Shown here piece after piece: positions 1 to 9,362 of a DNA stretch of 64,000 bases. Origin of the DNA: Sphingobium nicotianae (lineage in GTDB: Bacteria > Pseudomonadota > Alphaproteobacteria > Sphingomonadales > Sphingomonadaceae); contig NZ_JAHGAW010000004.1 in NCBI RefSeq assembly GCF_018603885.1, forward strand, positions 276,101 to 340,100. Direction: 5' to 3'. The notes beneath the pieces are model-generated. The model was not told the DNA's origin and searched no databases. It was given only the letters and a program-made list of their open reading frames with translations. How positions within the stretch are numbered: position 1 is the first letter of the stretch; each line of letters starts with the position of its first letter. A program made the translations under genes and the position numbers.

Positions 1-323
1 ATCTTGCTGTTCGGATTGATCGCGACGAAATCGCTGCCGAACTGATCACCCTTGCCGATGTTGATCATCCAGGCGTCATATTCGGCGTCATGGCCGGCGG
101 CGAGCAGCTCCTCGAGCATGATCGTGACCTTCTGGCCATTGGGCGTGCCGAGCGAATAGAGCTGAAGGGGATGCTCGCCGCGCTTGAGCGCCACCTGCTC
201 GCGCGCGCCGGCTGTGGGCGCGTTGATGCCGACGAAGGCGCCGCCATGGCCTTTGTCCCAGGTCCAGACCTTGGGTGGCTCGTATCCGACGGGAAGATTG
301 TTGGCGGGATCGCTATCGGCCAT
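1..323 (-). CDS. yghU: Glutathione S-transferase YghU-type, 5' part only
   Basis: Partial gene running off the left edge; 107 N-terminal residues are visible. The protein opens MADSDPANNLPVGYEPPKVW and continues with VWTWDK, GGAFVGIN, HPLQLYSLGTPNGQK and the thioredoxin-fold helix VTIMLEELL, then NPNSK before the edge. This matches the N-terminal half of the YghU/YfcG disulfide-bond oxidoreductase GST group, which binds glutathione in the cytoplasm and reduces disulfides. The ATG at 323 is chosen because AAGGAG sits 7 bases upstream. Family call is strong; the C-terminal helical domain is not visible. Confidence 0.9.
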   Translation of the reverse strand, partial: MADSDPANNLPVGYEPPKVWTWDKGHGGAFVGINAPTAGAREQVALKRGEHPLQLYSLGTPNGQKVTIMLEELLAAGHDAEYDAWMINIGKGDQFGSDFVAINPNSK

Positions 324-471
324 GGCACTGCTCCTTGCAAAGACTCGGTTGTCCTTAGCAACCTAATCTAGCGCCTGCGTACGCGCTGGCTAGCAGGCAT
401 GCGCCATGGCGTTTCTACGGAGCGAAATAGCGTGCCTTTCCGTCGCTCGAACCGAACGGGGAAATCCCAGG

Positions 472-1254
472 TCAGAAGGGAATCCAGTTCCGCTTCTCGC
501 TGAACTTCATGTAGCCGGCATTGATGCCGAGCCGATAGCCGACGCCGAGGCGGATCGGGATGAGCACCACGTCTTTCCAGCGCAGATAGCTCGCGTTGAA
601 GCCGCCGACGAGATAGGCGGCGCCTTCGCCGGCGGGGAAGCGCTTGTAGAGATTCTGGGTGTCGTAGAGATTATAGACCAGAACGAAGGTCTTGGACGCA
701 TTGCCGCCCAGGTCGAAGCCGAGCGACGGGCCGGTCCAGTAGACGTCCCGCTGTCCCTCGATCTTGTGGAACATGACGCCCGAGCCATAGCGCAGGCCGA
801 CGCCGATCGCGCCGGAGGCTTCGCGCCCGGCGATATAGGCGACCGGTTCGCCCTGATCCTTGAGGATCTTCTCGATCATCGCGGCGAGCCCTTCGGCGCC
901 CTTGCCGAACACGCCCTCGGCCGCGCCGATGAGATCGTCCTTCTTGTAGGTCTTGGCGGCGGCATCAGCCGGGACGCCGGCCGCCGCGGTGGAATCCGTC
1001 GCCGTCGAGACGCCGGGGGCGGGCGGCGGCGGGGCATCGCTGGTCGGTACCGGCGCCGGCGCCGGCGTGGGTGCGGGTGCTGGCGTGGGATTACTGCTCG
1101 CCGGCGCGCCGGGCACCAGATCGGCGTCGATGGCGGTATTGGGATCGACCGTGCTGACCTGCGCGAGTGCTGGTGAGGCGATCAGCCCCGCGGCTGCCAG
1201 CACGGCAAGCGCGATCCCGCTCGTGCGGCGGAGCAAAGATTTGGTCCGATTCAT
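472..1254 (-). CDS. DUF1134 (EipA-type) envelope protein
   Basis: About 260 residues. A cleavable signal peptide (residues about 1-31, MNRTKSLLRRTSG followed by an alanine-rich core ending SPALAQ) is followed by a low-complexity Ala/Pro linker with PAPAP repeats (about 45-85), then the conserved DUF1134 domain with GAAEGVFGKGAEGLA, GVGLRYGSG and YWTGPSLGFDLGGNASK. DUF1134 is the family of EipA, a periplasmic protein needed for envelope integrity in Brucella and relatives. I use the ATG at 1254 because AGGAG lies just upstream; an in-frame start 18 codons earlier lacks a ribosome site. The Pro-rich linker probably spans part of the periplasm (inference). Confidence 0.85.
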   Translation of the reverse strand: MNRTKSLLRRTSGIALAVLAAAGLIASPALAQVSTVDPNTAIDADLVPGAPASSNPTPAPAPTPAPAPVPTSDAPPPPAPGVSTATDSTAAAGVPADAAAKTYKKDDLIGAAEGVFGKGAEGLAAMIEKILKDQGEPVAYIAGREASGAIGVGLRYGSGVMFHKIEGQRDVYWTGPSLGFDLGGNASKTFVLVYNLYDTQNLYKRFPAGEGAAYLVGGFNASYLRWKDVVLIPIRLGVGYRLGINAGYMKFSEKRNWIPF

Positions 1255-1434
1255 CCCCGATGTCTCCTGCGGCCAGCGGCCGTTTCTTGCGCGCATGGCG
1301 CGACCCATTGTCGATCAGGTCTATCCGCATCCAAGGATGAAACGACAATGAACGAACGGCGAGCCGAATCGATTTCGGGCCAGACCGAGTCGGTTTGCGC
1401 TGAACGGCTCGCCTACGGATCGGAACGGCTTGTC

Positions 1435-2166
1435 CTACAGGCCGGCGTCGCGGCGATTGAGCGCATTGATCGCGACCAGCACCTGACGCTCGGCTTCGGC
1501 GCGGGGCAGGCCGGCGGGGATCGTCTCGCCGATCCGGTATGTGATCGTGCCGGCGCGTTTGAGGAAGCTGTTGCGGGGCGAGACGCGTCCGCTGTCGACT
1601 GCCATGGGGATGACCGGGCAGTCGAGCAGGGCATAGATGCCGGCGAAACCCGATTTCAGCGGGGGCATTTCGCCGTGCGGCACGCGCGTCCCTTCCGGAT
1701 AGATGATGACCGAGCGGCCGGCCGCGAACGCCGCGCGCGCGCCGGCGCGGATGCCGCGCAGGGCCTGGGCGCCGCCTTCCCGATCGACGATGATCAGGCC
1801 GTAGGCACGCGCGATAAACCCCCAAACCGGAATGTCGGCGAGTTCGCGCTTGGCGGCGATGATCGGGCGATCGAAGAGGCAGAGGGCATCCAGAGTCTCG
1901 AACATGGACTCATGTTTGCAGACGATGAACTGGGCCCCCTGGGGAAGGATGCCCTCGACGACGATGCGCTGGCCGAGCAGCCAGCGCGCGAGAAACCGGT
2001 GCACGCGTGACCAGCATGTCGCGACCGGCGCGACGCCGCGCACGCCGAACAGCGTGGCGACGACGGCAACCATCAGCAGGAGCACCGTAAAGCCATAGAA
2101 AATCAGCGCGAAGAACGCCGAGCGGATAATGGTGATGATGGTGCCCAGAGGCGATAGCGGCGGCAT
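1435..2166 (-). CDS. plsC: 1-acyl-sn-glycerol-3-phosphate acyltransferase (PlsC family)
   Basis: 243 residues. An N-terminal membrane segment (about 8-40, very rich in L/V/I/F) precedes an acyltransferase domain with the substrate motif YPEGTR (about 155) and IPMAVDSGRV. The family makes phosphatidic acid from lysophosphatidate at the inner membrane. The usual catalytic HX4D box reads KHESMFETLD here, so the residue at the aspartate position is glutamate; this is common in one alphaproteobacterial branch as far as I recall, but that is memory, not data. It follows the ydcF and ftsX genes on the same strand with a 12-base gap and is probably co-transcribed with them. Confidence 0.88.
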   Translation of the reverse strand: MPPLSPLGTIITIIRSAFFALIFYGFTVLLLMVAVVATLFGVRGVAPVATCWSRVHRFLARWLLGQRIVVEGILPQGAQFIVCKHESMFETLDALCLFDRPIIAAKRELADIPVWGFIARAYGLIIVDREGGAQALRGIRAGARAAFAAGRSVIIYPEGTRVPHGEMPPLKSGFAGIYALLDCPVIPMAVDSGRVSPRNSFLKRAGTITYRIGETIPAGLPRAEAERQVLVAINALNRRDAGL

Positions 2167-2178
2167 GGTTCGGCTCCG

Positions 2179-2709
2179 TCAGATGCCGATCAGGCCGGCA
2201 AGGCGGCGCAGCAGATATTTGTGATATTCGCGCAGCAGCACAGTGAGGCTCGGGGCGGAGCGGACCGCATCGGGGATGATCGTCACCGGCTCCTCAAGCT
2301 GGCGCGAGAGCTCGTACCGGGCGCGGCGCATGTGCCAGTCGGCCGTGATGATCCGCACGGACTTATAATGCCGCCGCGCGAGCCAGCGGCTGGTCTCGAT
2401 CGCGTTGGAGCGCGTGTCGATCGCCTCGCGCCCGAGGGTGATGCAGCATTTCATGAGGTCCTTGGGCACGCCATAGGCGGCCGCGAATTCCCGGGGCTTC
2501 ACGTCATGGTCCACGCCCGAAACCAGCATCTGCTCGGCTTGCTGGCGGCGCAGCAGCGCCACGCCCCGGTCGACACGGCCGGCCGAGCCGGTGAGCACGA
2601 CGATGGCGTCGGTCTTCTCGTCGCCATGCGGCTGCGGCAACAGCAAGGCGAACCAGGCGAAGCCGAGCGCCCAGAGGATGACGAGGAGAGCGAGCAGCCG
2701 CCGGATCAT
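2179..2709 (-). CDS. YdcF/DUF218-family membrane-anchored protein
   Basis: 176 residues. One N-terminal membrane helix (about 4-25) is followed by the DUF218 Rossmann-like domain: DAIVVLTGSAGRVDRGVALL, LVSGVD, DTRSNAIETSRWL and ITADWHMRRARYELSR. The family includes ElyC/SanA/YdcF, tied to envelope polysaccharide or lipid-carrier metabolism; the reaction is not settled. Its ATG overlaps the ftsX stop by 4 bases, so it is translationally coupled to ftsX. The codon count is typical of a short alphaproteobacterial YdcF. Confidence in family is high, in substrate none. Confidence 0.82.
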   Translation of the reverse strand: MIRRLLALLVILWALGFAWFALLLPQPHGDEKTDAIVVLTGSAGRVDRGVALLRRQQAEQMLVSGVDHDVKPREFAAAYGVPKDLMKCCITLGREAIDTRSNAIETSRWLARRHYKSVRIITADWHMRRARYELSRQLEEPVTIIPDAVRSAPSLTVLLREYHKYLLRRLAGLIGI

Positions 2710-3620
2710 AGCGAACGCCTCAAGGCCCGCTGCAAGGTGAAGCGGGCGGAGAGAAAGGCGACCGCCACTCCGAGCAGCGGCAGCAGTGGCAGCAGGATCC
2801 AGGCGGCCAGCGGCAGCGAGGCGCTCTGCACGAGATCGGAGGCGATGGCGGTCATCGACCGGCCGACCAGCATGATGATGATCACGGCGGCGAGAAAGCC
2901 GACTACGGCGCCGAACAAGGCGTCGAGCGTCATGCGCTCCTGGAACAGGCGCACGACCTGCGTGTCTGTGGCACCGAGCATGTGCATGATGTCGATCGTG
3001 CCGCGATGCGTGGCATGCGCGCCGCGCGCCGCCAGGACGACGACGGCGCCGGTGGCGATCGCCATCAGCGCGACGACGCCGAAGGAGAGCAGGCCGATCG
3101 CGCCGACCAGCCTGGCGAGGGGGGCGAGATAGGTCGCATGGGGCTCGACCTTCGCCTGGGGATTGATCGTCTTTACCGCCTTGTCGAGCGCGGCGATGCG
3201 TTCGTCGCGCCGCTCCTGCGGCACGGCGAGATCGGCGTCGACCAGGGCGGGCAGGGGAATGTCGTTGATCTTCATATCGCTGCCCAGCCAGGGCGCGAGC
3301 TGGGCGGAGAGCTCTTCCTCGGGCACGATCGCGATATTGCCGACGCCTTCGGTCTCGCCAAGCAGGGTGACGATGCGGCGCACGGCCCGGCCACGCAGCT
3401 CGGCGTCCGCCTCGGCGATCTGGATGGTGACACGGTCGGAGACGTCCGCGCTGAGGCTCCGCGCGGCATGATCGAGCGCAAGGCCTGCCGCCGTGGCCAG
3501 CACGGTCAGGAACATCATGATCGCGATCACCCAGGGCATCGGCCCGGTGATCCGCCCCTGCGGCAGCAGCGAGCCGGGCGTGTAGGGCCGGGGCGCCGTT
3601 TGTGTGGGTTCGCGCGCCAC
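2706..3620 (-). CDS. ftsX: Cell division ABC transporter permease FtsX
   Basis: 304 residues with the FtsX layout: a basic cytoplasmic N-terminus, a first membrane helix (about 27-50, PMPWVIAIMMFLTVLAT), a periplasmic domain (about 51-165), then three membrane helices in the C-terminal half. FtsX pairs with FtsE and, in the model, transmits ATP hydrolysis to periplasmic peptidoglycan hydrolases at the septum. Translation starts at a GTG two bases after the ftsE TGA, so the pair is tightly coupled. The C-terminal permease helices (GLLSFGVVALMAIATGAVVV and others) match the MacB/FtsX fold. Confidence 0.88.
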   Translation of the reverse strand: MAREPTQTAPRPYTPGSLLPQGRITGPMPWVIAIMMFLTVLATAAGLALDHAARSLSADVSDRVTIQIAEADAELRGRAVRRIVTLLGETEGVGNIAIVPEEELSAQLAPWLGSDMKINDIPLPALVDADLAVPQERRDERIAALDKAVKTINPQAKVEPHATYLAPLARLVGAIGLLSFGVVALMAIATGAVVVLAARGAHATHRGTIDIMHMLGATDTQVVRLFQERMTLDALFGAVVGFLAAVIIIMLVGRSMTAIASDLVQSASLPLAAWILLPLLPLLGVAVAFLSARFTLQRALRRSL

Positions 3621-3622
3621 GC

Positions 3623-4333
3623 TCAGCCCGCTCCGCCGTGACGTGGCGGATAGCGCAAACCTCCCGTCGGATCGGCGAGACGGCCTTTTTCAAGGCGCAG
3701 CATCTGACCGTCCGCGACCTTGCCGAGCAGATTGAAATCGTGGGTCGCGACCACGATGGTCGTGCCGAGCTTGTTGAGCGCCTCGAACAAGGTGATGAGC
3801 CGCGTCGCCATCTCCTGATCGACGTTGCCGGTCGGCTCGTCGGCCACGAGCAGCTCGGGTCGGCCGATGACCGCGCGGGCAATGGCGACGCGCTGCTGCT
3901 CGCCGCCCGAGAGCGTCGCGGGCAGCGCGTTGGCGCGATCGGTGAGGCCGACCCAGTGCAGCATTTCCTCGACTGGCGGGCGGAGCTGATCGTCCGTGAC
4001 GCCGGCGATGCGCAGCGGCAGCGCGATATTGTCGAAAGCGGACAAGTGCGGCACCAGCCGGAAATCCTGGAACACCACGCCGATGCGGCGCCGGAAGCCG
4101 GGCAGGCGCGCGCGGGGCAAAGTGACGATATCGGCATCGAACAGTCGGATCGCACCCCGGCTCGGCCGCTGCGCGAGGTAGAGCAGCTTCAGTAGCGAGG
4201 TTTTGCCCGCGCCCGACGCCCCGGTGAGGAAATAGAAGGCGCCCTCGTCCAGCGAAAACGTCAGGTCCGACAGCGTTTCCGGGCCGGGGCCGTAGCGCAG
4301 CCCGACATTCTCGAACTGGACAATCGTTGCCAT
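3623..4333 (-). CDS. ftsE: Cell division ATP-binding protein FtsE
   Basis: 236 residues. Walker [10 protein letters not shown] at about residue 38, Q-loop in [16 protein letters not shown] signature [14 protein letters not shown], Walker [11 protein letters not shown] and switch histidine in [10 protein letters not shown] are all intact. This is the cytoplasmic ATPase of the FtsEX complex. I start at the ATG at 4333 ([15 protein letters not shown]), where homology to FtsE begins; a longer in-frame extension upstream has no family support. The gene leads an ftsE-ftsX-ydcF-plsC run and is divergent from the zinc-ribbon protein across 182 bases. Confidence 0.93.
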   Translation of the reverse strand: MATIVQFENVGLRYGPGPETLSDLTFSLDEGAFYFLTGASGAGKTSLLKLLYLAQRPSRGAIRLFDADIVTLPRARLPGFRRRIGVVFQDFRLVPHLSAFDNIALPLRIAGVTDDQLRPPVEEMLHWVGLTDRANALPATLSGGEQQRVAIARAVIGRPELLVADEPTGNVDQEMATRLITLFEALNKLGTTIVVATHDFNLLGKVADGQMLRLEKGRLADPTGGLRYPPRHGGAG

Positions 4334-4515
4334 CGCGGCCGTGCGTTTCCCGGTTGTGAGGGCGCTTGGCTGCGCGCCTGCAAGGTCGTTGCGCCCGTGA
4401 ATGGCACAGCCTCCCGCCTCGGGCAAGGCGAAGCGCACCGCAGGATCGGCTTCCGCCACCGAGTTGGTAAACGCTGTCTTGCTCTTGCGCACAAAGCGGT
4501 GTTTATGGGGCGCCA

Positions 4516-5349
4516 ATGATCCTCATCTGCCCGCAATGCGCCACGCGTTACGTCGTCCCGGACAGTGCCATAGGTCCGACCGGCCGGCAGGTCCGTTGCG
4601 CGGCCTGCCGCCACAGCTGGTTCCAGGACGGCGTGGAAATGCAGCGTCCCGAGCCCGTGCTCGCGCAGGCAGCCCCGGCGACGCAAAGCGGCCCGACGGC
4701 CGAAGCGCCCGTCGCGTCCCCGCCATCGCCGCCGGTCACTGAAACGATGCGGCCCGAGCCGTTCGAGCATGCGGAAACGCCGGAGACCGTCGCCACCGGG
4801 CAGACTGTGCCCCGTCATGATCCCGTCGAACCCGCGCCTGCCGTGGCCGCGCCGCCCGCACCAGCCGAAGAATTCATCCATTATCCCGACGACAATTATG
4901 AACCGCCCGTGCGTGCGCGCCGCAATCCGGCCAAGCTCTGGACGATCGCGGCGGTGGTCTTCTCCCTGGTGGTCAGCGCCGCCGGTGGCGCGCTCGTTTA
5001 CTTCGGGTCGCCCAACTGGGCGGTCAATCTCGGCATCGGCGCGCGCAATCAGGAGGCGGGGCTCAATTTCTACCTGCCCAAGCCGCCCGAGCGGCGAAAC
5101 CTTCCCACCGGCGAGGAATATTTCGCGTTCAGCGCGCGCATCCTCAACGATAGCGATCATGAGCTGACCGTGCCGCCCGTCGTGGTCGAGCTGCGCGACG
5201 ATCAGGGGCGGCTGGTGTTCAGCTGGATGACCAAGGCGGACAAGTCACGCCTGAAGCCCAATGAGGAAGCGCGCGTTTCCGAGAGCCGGCTCGACATTCC
5301 GAAGAATGCCCGCAACCTCGAGCTCAGGTTCGTCGATAGCGCGAGCTGA
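4516..5349 (+). CDS. MJ0042-type zinc-ribbon membrane protein
   Basis: 277 residues. The N-terminus MILICPQCATRYVVPDSAIG followed by VRCAACRHSW holds two CxxC pairs of an MJ0042-type zinc ribbon. A long acidic/proline-rich linker (about 40-130) leads to one membrane helix (about 143-167) and a C-terminal domain with PEEYFAFS-like and ELRDDQGRLVFSW sequence, resembling the DUF3426 fold. Such proteins are typically annotated as zinc-ribbon domain proteins of unknown role in this group, often beside ftsEX. Its 3' end overlaps the convergent MATE gene by 26 bases. Confidence 0.8.
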   Translation: MILICPQCATRYVVPDSAIGPTGRQVRCAACRHSWFQDGVEMQRPEPVLAQAAPATQSGPTAEAPVASPPSPPVTETMRPEPFEHAETPETVATGQTVPRHDPVEPAPAVAAPPAPAEEFIHYPDDNYEPPVRARRNPAKLWTIAAVVFSLVVSAAGGALVYFGSPNWAVNLGIGARNQEAGLNFYLPKPPERRNLPTGEEYFAFSARILNDSDHELTVPPVVVELRDDQGRLVFSWMTKADKSRLKPNEEARVSESRLDIPKNARNLELRFVDSAS

Positions 5350-6694
5350 CCCACCAGAAGCGGCCGCCCTGCAGCGCGAAGGCCGCGACCATGCCGAGCG
5401 CCGAGGCGATGGCGAGACCCGCAGATCCCCAGTGCCAGGCATAGGCCGCCCAGCCGGCGAGGCTGAGAATGCCGAAGAAGGCTATGATGCCGTTGGTGCC
5501 CGCCACGACCTGATCGCCCAATGAGCGCAAGGCCGAGACGAAGATCGCCTGCAGCCCGTCGAACAGGATGAACGGCGCCAGGATCATCACCATCACGATC
5601 GCCTCGTGCGCCACTGCCGCATCGGCGGTGAGGCCGCGAACGATCGGCCCGGCGAAGAGCAGATAGACCAGCACCACGGCGCCCATGATCAGCATCGAGA
5701 GCCCGCAGGCGATCAGCGTGCGACTGCGCGCCATCCACGGCTCGCCCGCGCCGACGGCATTGCCGACGCGCACGCCAGCCGCCGAGCCGAGGCCGAGCGC
5801 CAGTGCGAAGCCGATATTGTGCAGCGAGAGCATGACCTGGAAGCCGCCGGCGATCACCTCGCCCATGCGAGTGGAGAGGATCATCAGGAAGGAGAAGCCC
5901 AGCACTTCCATCGCCGCGCCGAAGCCGGGCATGATGCCGAAGGAAACGATAGCCGGGATGCCGCCCAGGGCATCGCGCCACGCCGCGAGGTCGAGGCGGC
6001 GGAGCTGGCGCGGACCGGCGCTCGGCAAGGTCCAGGCCATCAATGCCATGGCGAGGCCGCCGACGGTGCTGCTGATCGAGGTGGCGATCGCAGCGCCGAC
6101 CGCTCCCAGCTCCGGCGCGCCGAGATGACCGAGCGTCAGCGCCCAGGCGAGCAGGGCATTGAGGGGCAGCGTCCCGAGATTGACCGCCAGCACCCGCTGC
6201 GGCCTGCTCACGCCCTCCAGGAAGAAGCCGCAGGCAATGGAGAGCATCTGCCCCGGCAGGCCGAGCATGAAGGCGGTGAGCACCAGCGCGCCCGGCGCGA
6301 CCAGCTCCGGCGCGACGCCGGTGAGGCCGAGCAGGGAGGTGGAAGCGAGGCCGATGACGAGCGCGCTCGGTATGCCGAGCAGCAGCCCGGTCAGCACTGC
6401 CTCGCGCCACAGCGCGCCGGTGCGCGGCAGGTCGCTCGCGCCGTCCGCCCGGCTGGCGAAGACCAGCACGCCGGACATGCCGCTGAGCAACAGCATGAGG
6501 ATGACGAACATCACCACGCGCCCGGCGGCCAGCGCACCAAGCTCGCCGGTGCCGGCATAGCCGACCACGGTGACGTCGATCAGGTGCATGATCGTCCAGT
6601 TGAGATTGGTGAGGACGATCGGCCACGCCAACCGCGCGATGCGCCGCGCCTCGGGCAGGAGACCGTCTTCGCGTTGCGCGCTCATGACTGTCAC
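5324..6694 (-). CDS. MATE-family multidrug efflux transporter
   Basis: 456 residues with about twelve hydrophobic segments arranged as two repeats; LAWPIVLTNLNWTIMHLIDV, GVRVGNAVGAGEPWMAR and FDGLQAIFVSALRSLGD are characteristic of MatE domains. Likely exports cationic drugs or metabolites across the inner membrane using Na+ or H+. A GTG at 6694 is preferred because AAGGAG lies 6 bases upstream; the ATG three codons later is 15 bases away from it. Substrate cannot be read from sequence. Confidence 0.88.
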   Translation of the reverse strand: MTVMSAQREDGLLPEARRIARLAWPIVLTNLNWTIMHLIDVTVVGYAGTGELGALAAGRVVMFVILMLLLSGMSGVLVFASRADGASDLPRTGALWREAVLTGLLLGIPSALVIGLASTSLLGLTGVAPELVAPGALVLTAFMLGLPGQMLSIACGFFLEGVSRPQRVLAVNLGTLPLNALLAWALTLGHLGAPELGAVGAAIATSISSTVGGLAMALMAWTLPSAGPRQLRRLDLAAWRDALGGIPAIVSFGIMPGFGAAMEVLGFSFLMILSTRMGEVIAGGFQVMLSLHNIGFALALGLGSAAGVRVGNAVGAGEPWMARSRTLIACGLSMLIMGAVVLVYLLFAGPIVRGLTADAAVAHEAIVMVMILAPFILFDGLQAIFVSALRSLGDQVVAGTNGIIAFFGILSLAGWAAYAWHWGSAGLAIASALGMVAAFALQGGRFWWVSSRYRRT

Positions 6695-6881
6695 GTGCCG
6701 CTCCTTATACGGGTCGCCGCGTTGGGTCAGACCGGCCCGTCAAGTCAAGCCCAAGGTCGCCAAAAACCGGTCCAGCCGCCCTCTCGAAAAACAGTGGTGA
6801 ACGGTGGTTGCATCGCATCGACCGCTTTGCTAATGGCCGCCGCCTACCTGAAGGGCCGCCCGGTCCTTCCCTTCCTGATGT

Positions 6882-6968
6882 GCGGTCGTGGCGGAACTGG
6901 TAGACGCGCAACGTTGAGGTCGTTGTGGGCGAAAGCCCGTGGAAGTTCGAGTCTTCTCGACCGCACCA
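6882..6968 (+). tRNA. tRNA-Leu (anticodon GAG)
   Basis: An 87-base cloverleaf. The acceptor stem GCGGTCG pairs with CGACCGC, followed by discriminator A and an encoded CCA. The D-arm GGCGGAACTGGTAGACGCGC is typical of leucine tRNA. The anticodon loop is TTGAGGT inside CAACG/CGTTG, giving anticodon GAG. A long class II variable arm (GGGCGAAAGCCC) and the TTCGAGT T-loop follow. This reads CUC (and by wobble CUU) leucine codons. Confidence 0.96.
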
Positions 6969-7071
6969 GACAGTGTCGCTTGCCGGGAGCGGACCCGGCC
7001 GAGGCTTCATTGGCGTGAGCTTGAGGCCTATCTCGGCGCTCCGGATTACTGGTCAACGAGGTCGATCCTGC

Positions 7072-7305
7072 ATGATGCAAGCTCAGCTCACCGATGTGCT
7101 CGTTGCGCGGCTGCTTCGCGAGCATGGCGGAACCAAGCATGGCTGGCGCAAGCTGATAGGGCCGGTTCAGATCTACAGCCTCAAGACACATGCTCATTGC
7201 AACTGGGCGATTCATCCGACGGGCACCAGCTCGGAAATCGCGATGATCGAGCATCTGGTCGATGATCTACGGATGAGCCATCCGATCGTCACCGCCGATC
7301 GATGA
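7072..7305 (+). CDS. Small conserved-looking hypothetical protein
   Basis: 77 residues, beginning MMQAQLTDVLVARLLREHGG and containing HGWRKLIGPVQIYSLKTHAH and SSEIAMIEHLVDDLRMSHP. It has a mixed alpha/beta composition, normal codon use for the region and no membrane segment. GAGG lies 10 bases before the ATG. I do not recognise a family name but the sequence resembles short sphingomonad hypotheticals. It lies about 100 bases after tRNA-Leu on the same strand. Confidence 0.55.
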   Translation: MMQAQLTDVLVARLLREHGGTKHGWRKLIGPVQIYSLKTHAHCNWAIHPTGTSSEIAMIEHLVDDLRMSHPIVTADR

Positions 7306-7552
7306 AAATGAATGTCCGCCATGTCGACGAAGGATGGGGACAAATGCCGCGCCTTCCTTCATGGCCGTGCTCGATCGCTACACGCTGGCCGATCTCTTGA
7401 GGAAACGGGGCGATCTAGCGGCAATTTTCGGTTCGAGCGCACTCGACATCGCATCGCCATAGAGCCGCGATACCCGGGGATGGCCGGCAGGGAGCTCGTC
7501 GGTCAGGCTCATATTTCGGCTACCGCCATGACCTCGCTGGCGAACGTCTCGG

Positions 7553-9142
7553 TCATCGACCCTGGCGCAAATCCCTTCCCAATTGCTCGAGCGCATGCTT
7601 GAGCGTCGCTCCGGGGTCCGGCAATGGGTGGTCCGTTCGCCACGCAACCACGCCATCGGGCCGGATCAGCAACGCTCCCTGGGACGCGATGCCCAGCATG
7701 TCGGCAACGGCAGGCTCGGTGATCCTATGCATGTCGATGGCTTCGACCTGCTTCGCTGCGTCGATCCAGGCCTCAGCCTGAGGAGCCGCGAGCAACATGA
7801 AATCCCGCCCGACCAGATCCAGCGTCGATATGCGCAACCCGTTGCGATGCAGCCAGACATGGGGCAACCGTGTCCCGGGCGCACCACTTGGATTCTCCGG
7901 GTTTTCGGTCAGGTCATCGCCAGCGTCGCCCTCGCACACTGCGCCGGAATGATACCAGGAGCCCAGTTCGATCGCCGTATCGGATATGTTTGCGGCGAGG
8001 TTGGTCGCAGGCAAGGTGGAATCGACGCGTTCGACATAGCGCCGATAGGCTTGCTCGACGGTAAGCGCCGCGACCGGTCGGCGTTCCGCTTCGTAGCTAT
8101 CGAGGAGCGAAACGGCCGCGCGGCCGTCCAGAACCATGGCGAGCTTCCAGGCAAGATTATGCGCGTCGGCAACGCCCGTGTTACCGCCAAAACCGCCCGT
8201 CGGCGGCATGAGATGCGCCGCGTCGCCCGCGAGGAAAACATGGCCGTCACGGAAGGACGAGGCGGTCGCGGCGGTCGCCGTCCAGCGCTGCACATTGTCG
8301 ATCTCGACCGGGAACTCGTCCGGCACGCCGAGCGCGTCGCGCACCATTGCCGCGTAACGGGCAGGCGACAGCTCCCCCTCCAGTTCCGTGCTCCGGCGCC
8401 CCTGATCGTCGAACGTCGCGAACACAGCGAGAAAACCGGCATCGGCCGTTATCGCGAAGCGGAAAAACGCCAGCAGGTCCGGCTGATTCACATAGACAAC
8501 GCTCAGATTACGACCGCGCAAAAGGGCGCGGACGTCGGCCTTGAAATAGATGGTGGCGCACTGGGCGAAGGCGCCACGCCCTTCCATCGGGATGCCGAGC
8601 GCGCGGCGCACAGCGCTATGCGCGCCATCGGCAGCAATCAGATACTTGGCGCGAATGATGCGTTCGGCGCCATCGTCACGCGCTTTGACCGTCGCCACGA
8701 TCCCGTCAGCGTCCTGCGTAAAGCTGGTCAGCTCCGTCCCGTAGCGCAAGTCGGCGCCAAGCTCAGCGGCGCGGCGACGCAAGATCGGCTCCAGGCCAAT
8801 CTGTGTTATAAACAGCCTGCTTGTCGGGCTCAGCTGTTCCACACCCTCATTGACCGACCGGTAGAAGCAGGCAAGTTCCCTGCCGCCGAGCGTGTCAACC
8901 GACAGGATCGCGCCATTCTGCACAAATTCCCGTTCCGCAGCCTCTTCGACCTCCTCCTGCAGGCCGATGGAGCGAAAAATCTCCATGGTGCGCTGATGGA
9001 AGGCTGCGGCACGGGGATGAATCGCGGTTCCCCTGTGCCGCTCGACGACGATGTTCGGGACGCCGTGATGGCCAAGCAGAGCCGACATCGTCAGCCCCAC
9101 AAGACTTCCGCCGACGATCAGGATCGGGACTTGTTCGTCCAT
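7553..9142 (-). CDS. FAD-dependent aromatic-ring monooxygenase (PheA/TfdB/UbiH group)
   Basis: 529 residues. The N-terminal dinucleotide motif ILIVGGSLVGLTMSALLGHHG (about 6-26) is followed by VVERHRG, then the DG motif YLIAADGAHSAVRRALG (about 165) and the second FAD motif VFLAGDAAHLMPPTGGFGGN (about 295), where flavin ribityl contacts are made. This is the class A flavoprotein hydroxylase plan used on phenols, resorcinols and polyketides with NAD(P)H and O2. A C-terminal thioredoxin-like domain, as in phenol hydroxylase, seems present (GRDFMLLA, PDGVVAWR). AGGAGG lies 7 bases before the ATG. It is divergent from an MFS exporter. Confidence 0.87.
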   Translation of the reverse strand: MDEQVPILIVGGSLVGLTMSALLGHHGVPNIVVERHRGTAIHPRAAAFHQRTMEIFRSIGLQEEVEEAAEREFVQNGAILSVDTLGGRELACFYRSVNEGVEQLSPTSRLFITQIGLEPILRRRAAELGADLRYGTELTSFTQDADGIVATVKARDDGAERIIRAKYLIAADGAHSAVRRALGIPMEGRGAFAQCATIYFKADVRALLRGRNLSVVYVNQPDLLAFFRFAITADAGFLAVFATFDDQGRRSTELEGELSPARYAAMVRDALGVPDEFPVEIDNVQRWTATAATASSFRDGHVFLAGDAAHLMPPTGGFGGNTGVADAHNLAWKLAMVLDGRAAVSLLDSYEAERRPVAALTVEQAYRRYVERVDSTLPATNLAANISDTAIELGSWYHSGAVCEGDAGDDLTENPENPSGAPGTRLPHVWLHRNGLRISTLDLVGRDFMLLAAPQAEAWIDAAKQVEAIDMHRITEPAVADMLGIASQGALLIRPDGVVAWRTDHPLPDPGATLKHALEQLGRDLRQGR

Positions 9143-9362
9143 TGATCGGCCTCCTCTTCCAGCGCCGATGCTAGCGTGATCATCCCCGGCCGTCATGCCC
9201 ATTCACGAATATCCATGTGCGTGTCACAGCCTGCAGCAACCGGCCGATCCGGCCTGCGGAAAGACCCAAACGGAGGGGGAAGCCGCCTTGCACCCGCCGA
9301 TGCTCTCCGCCAAGGAGGCTCAACGCGACGATGCGCGACGCAAGCGGGAGGATGTTCAATCG

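Noticed and set aside
2179..4155. 658-codon open frame on the minus strand
   Set aside because: Only its last 176 codons are the YdcF protein; the rest is an out-of-frame shadow of ftsX and ftsE with biased Arg/Ala composition.
7334..7462. Possible 42-residue peptide (MGTNAAPSFMAVLDRYTLAD...)
   Set aside because: No clear ribosome site and no recognised relatives; could be a gene remnant, but support is too weak.
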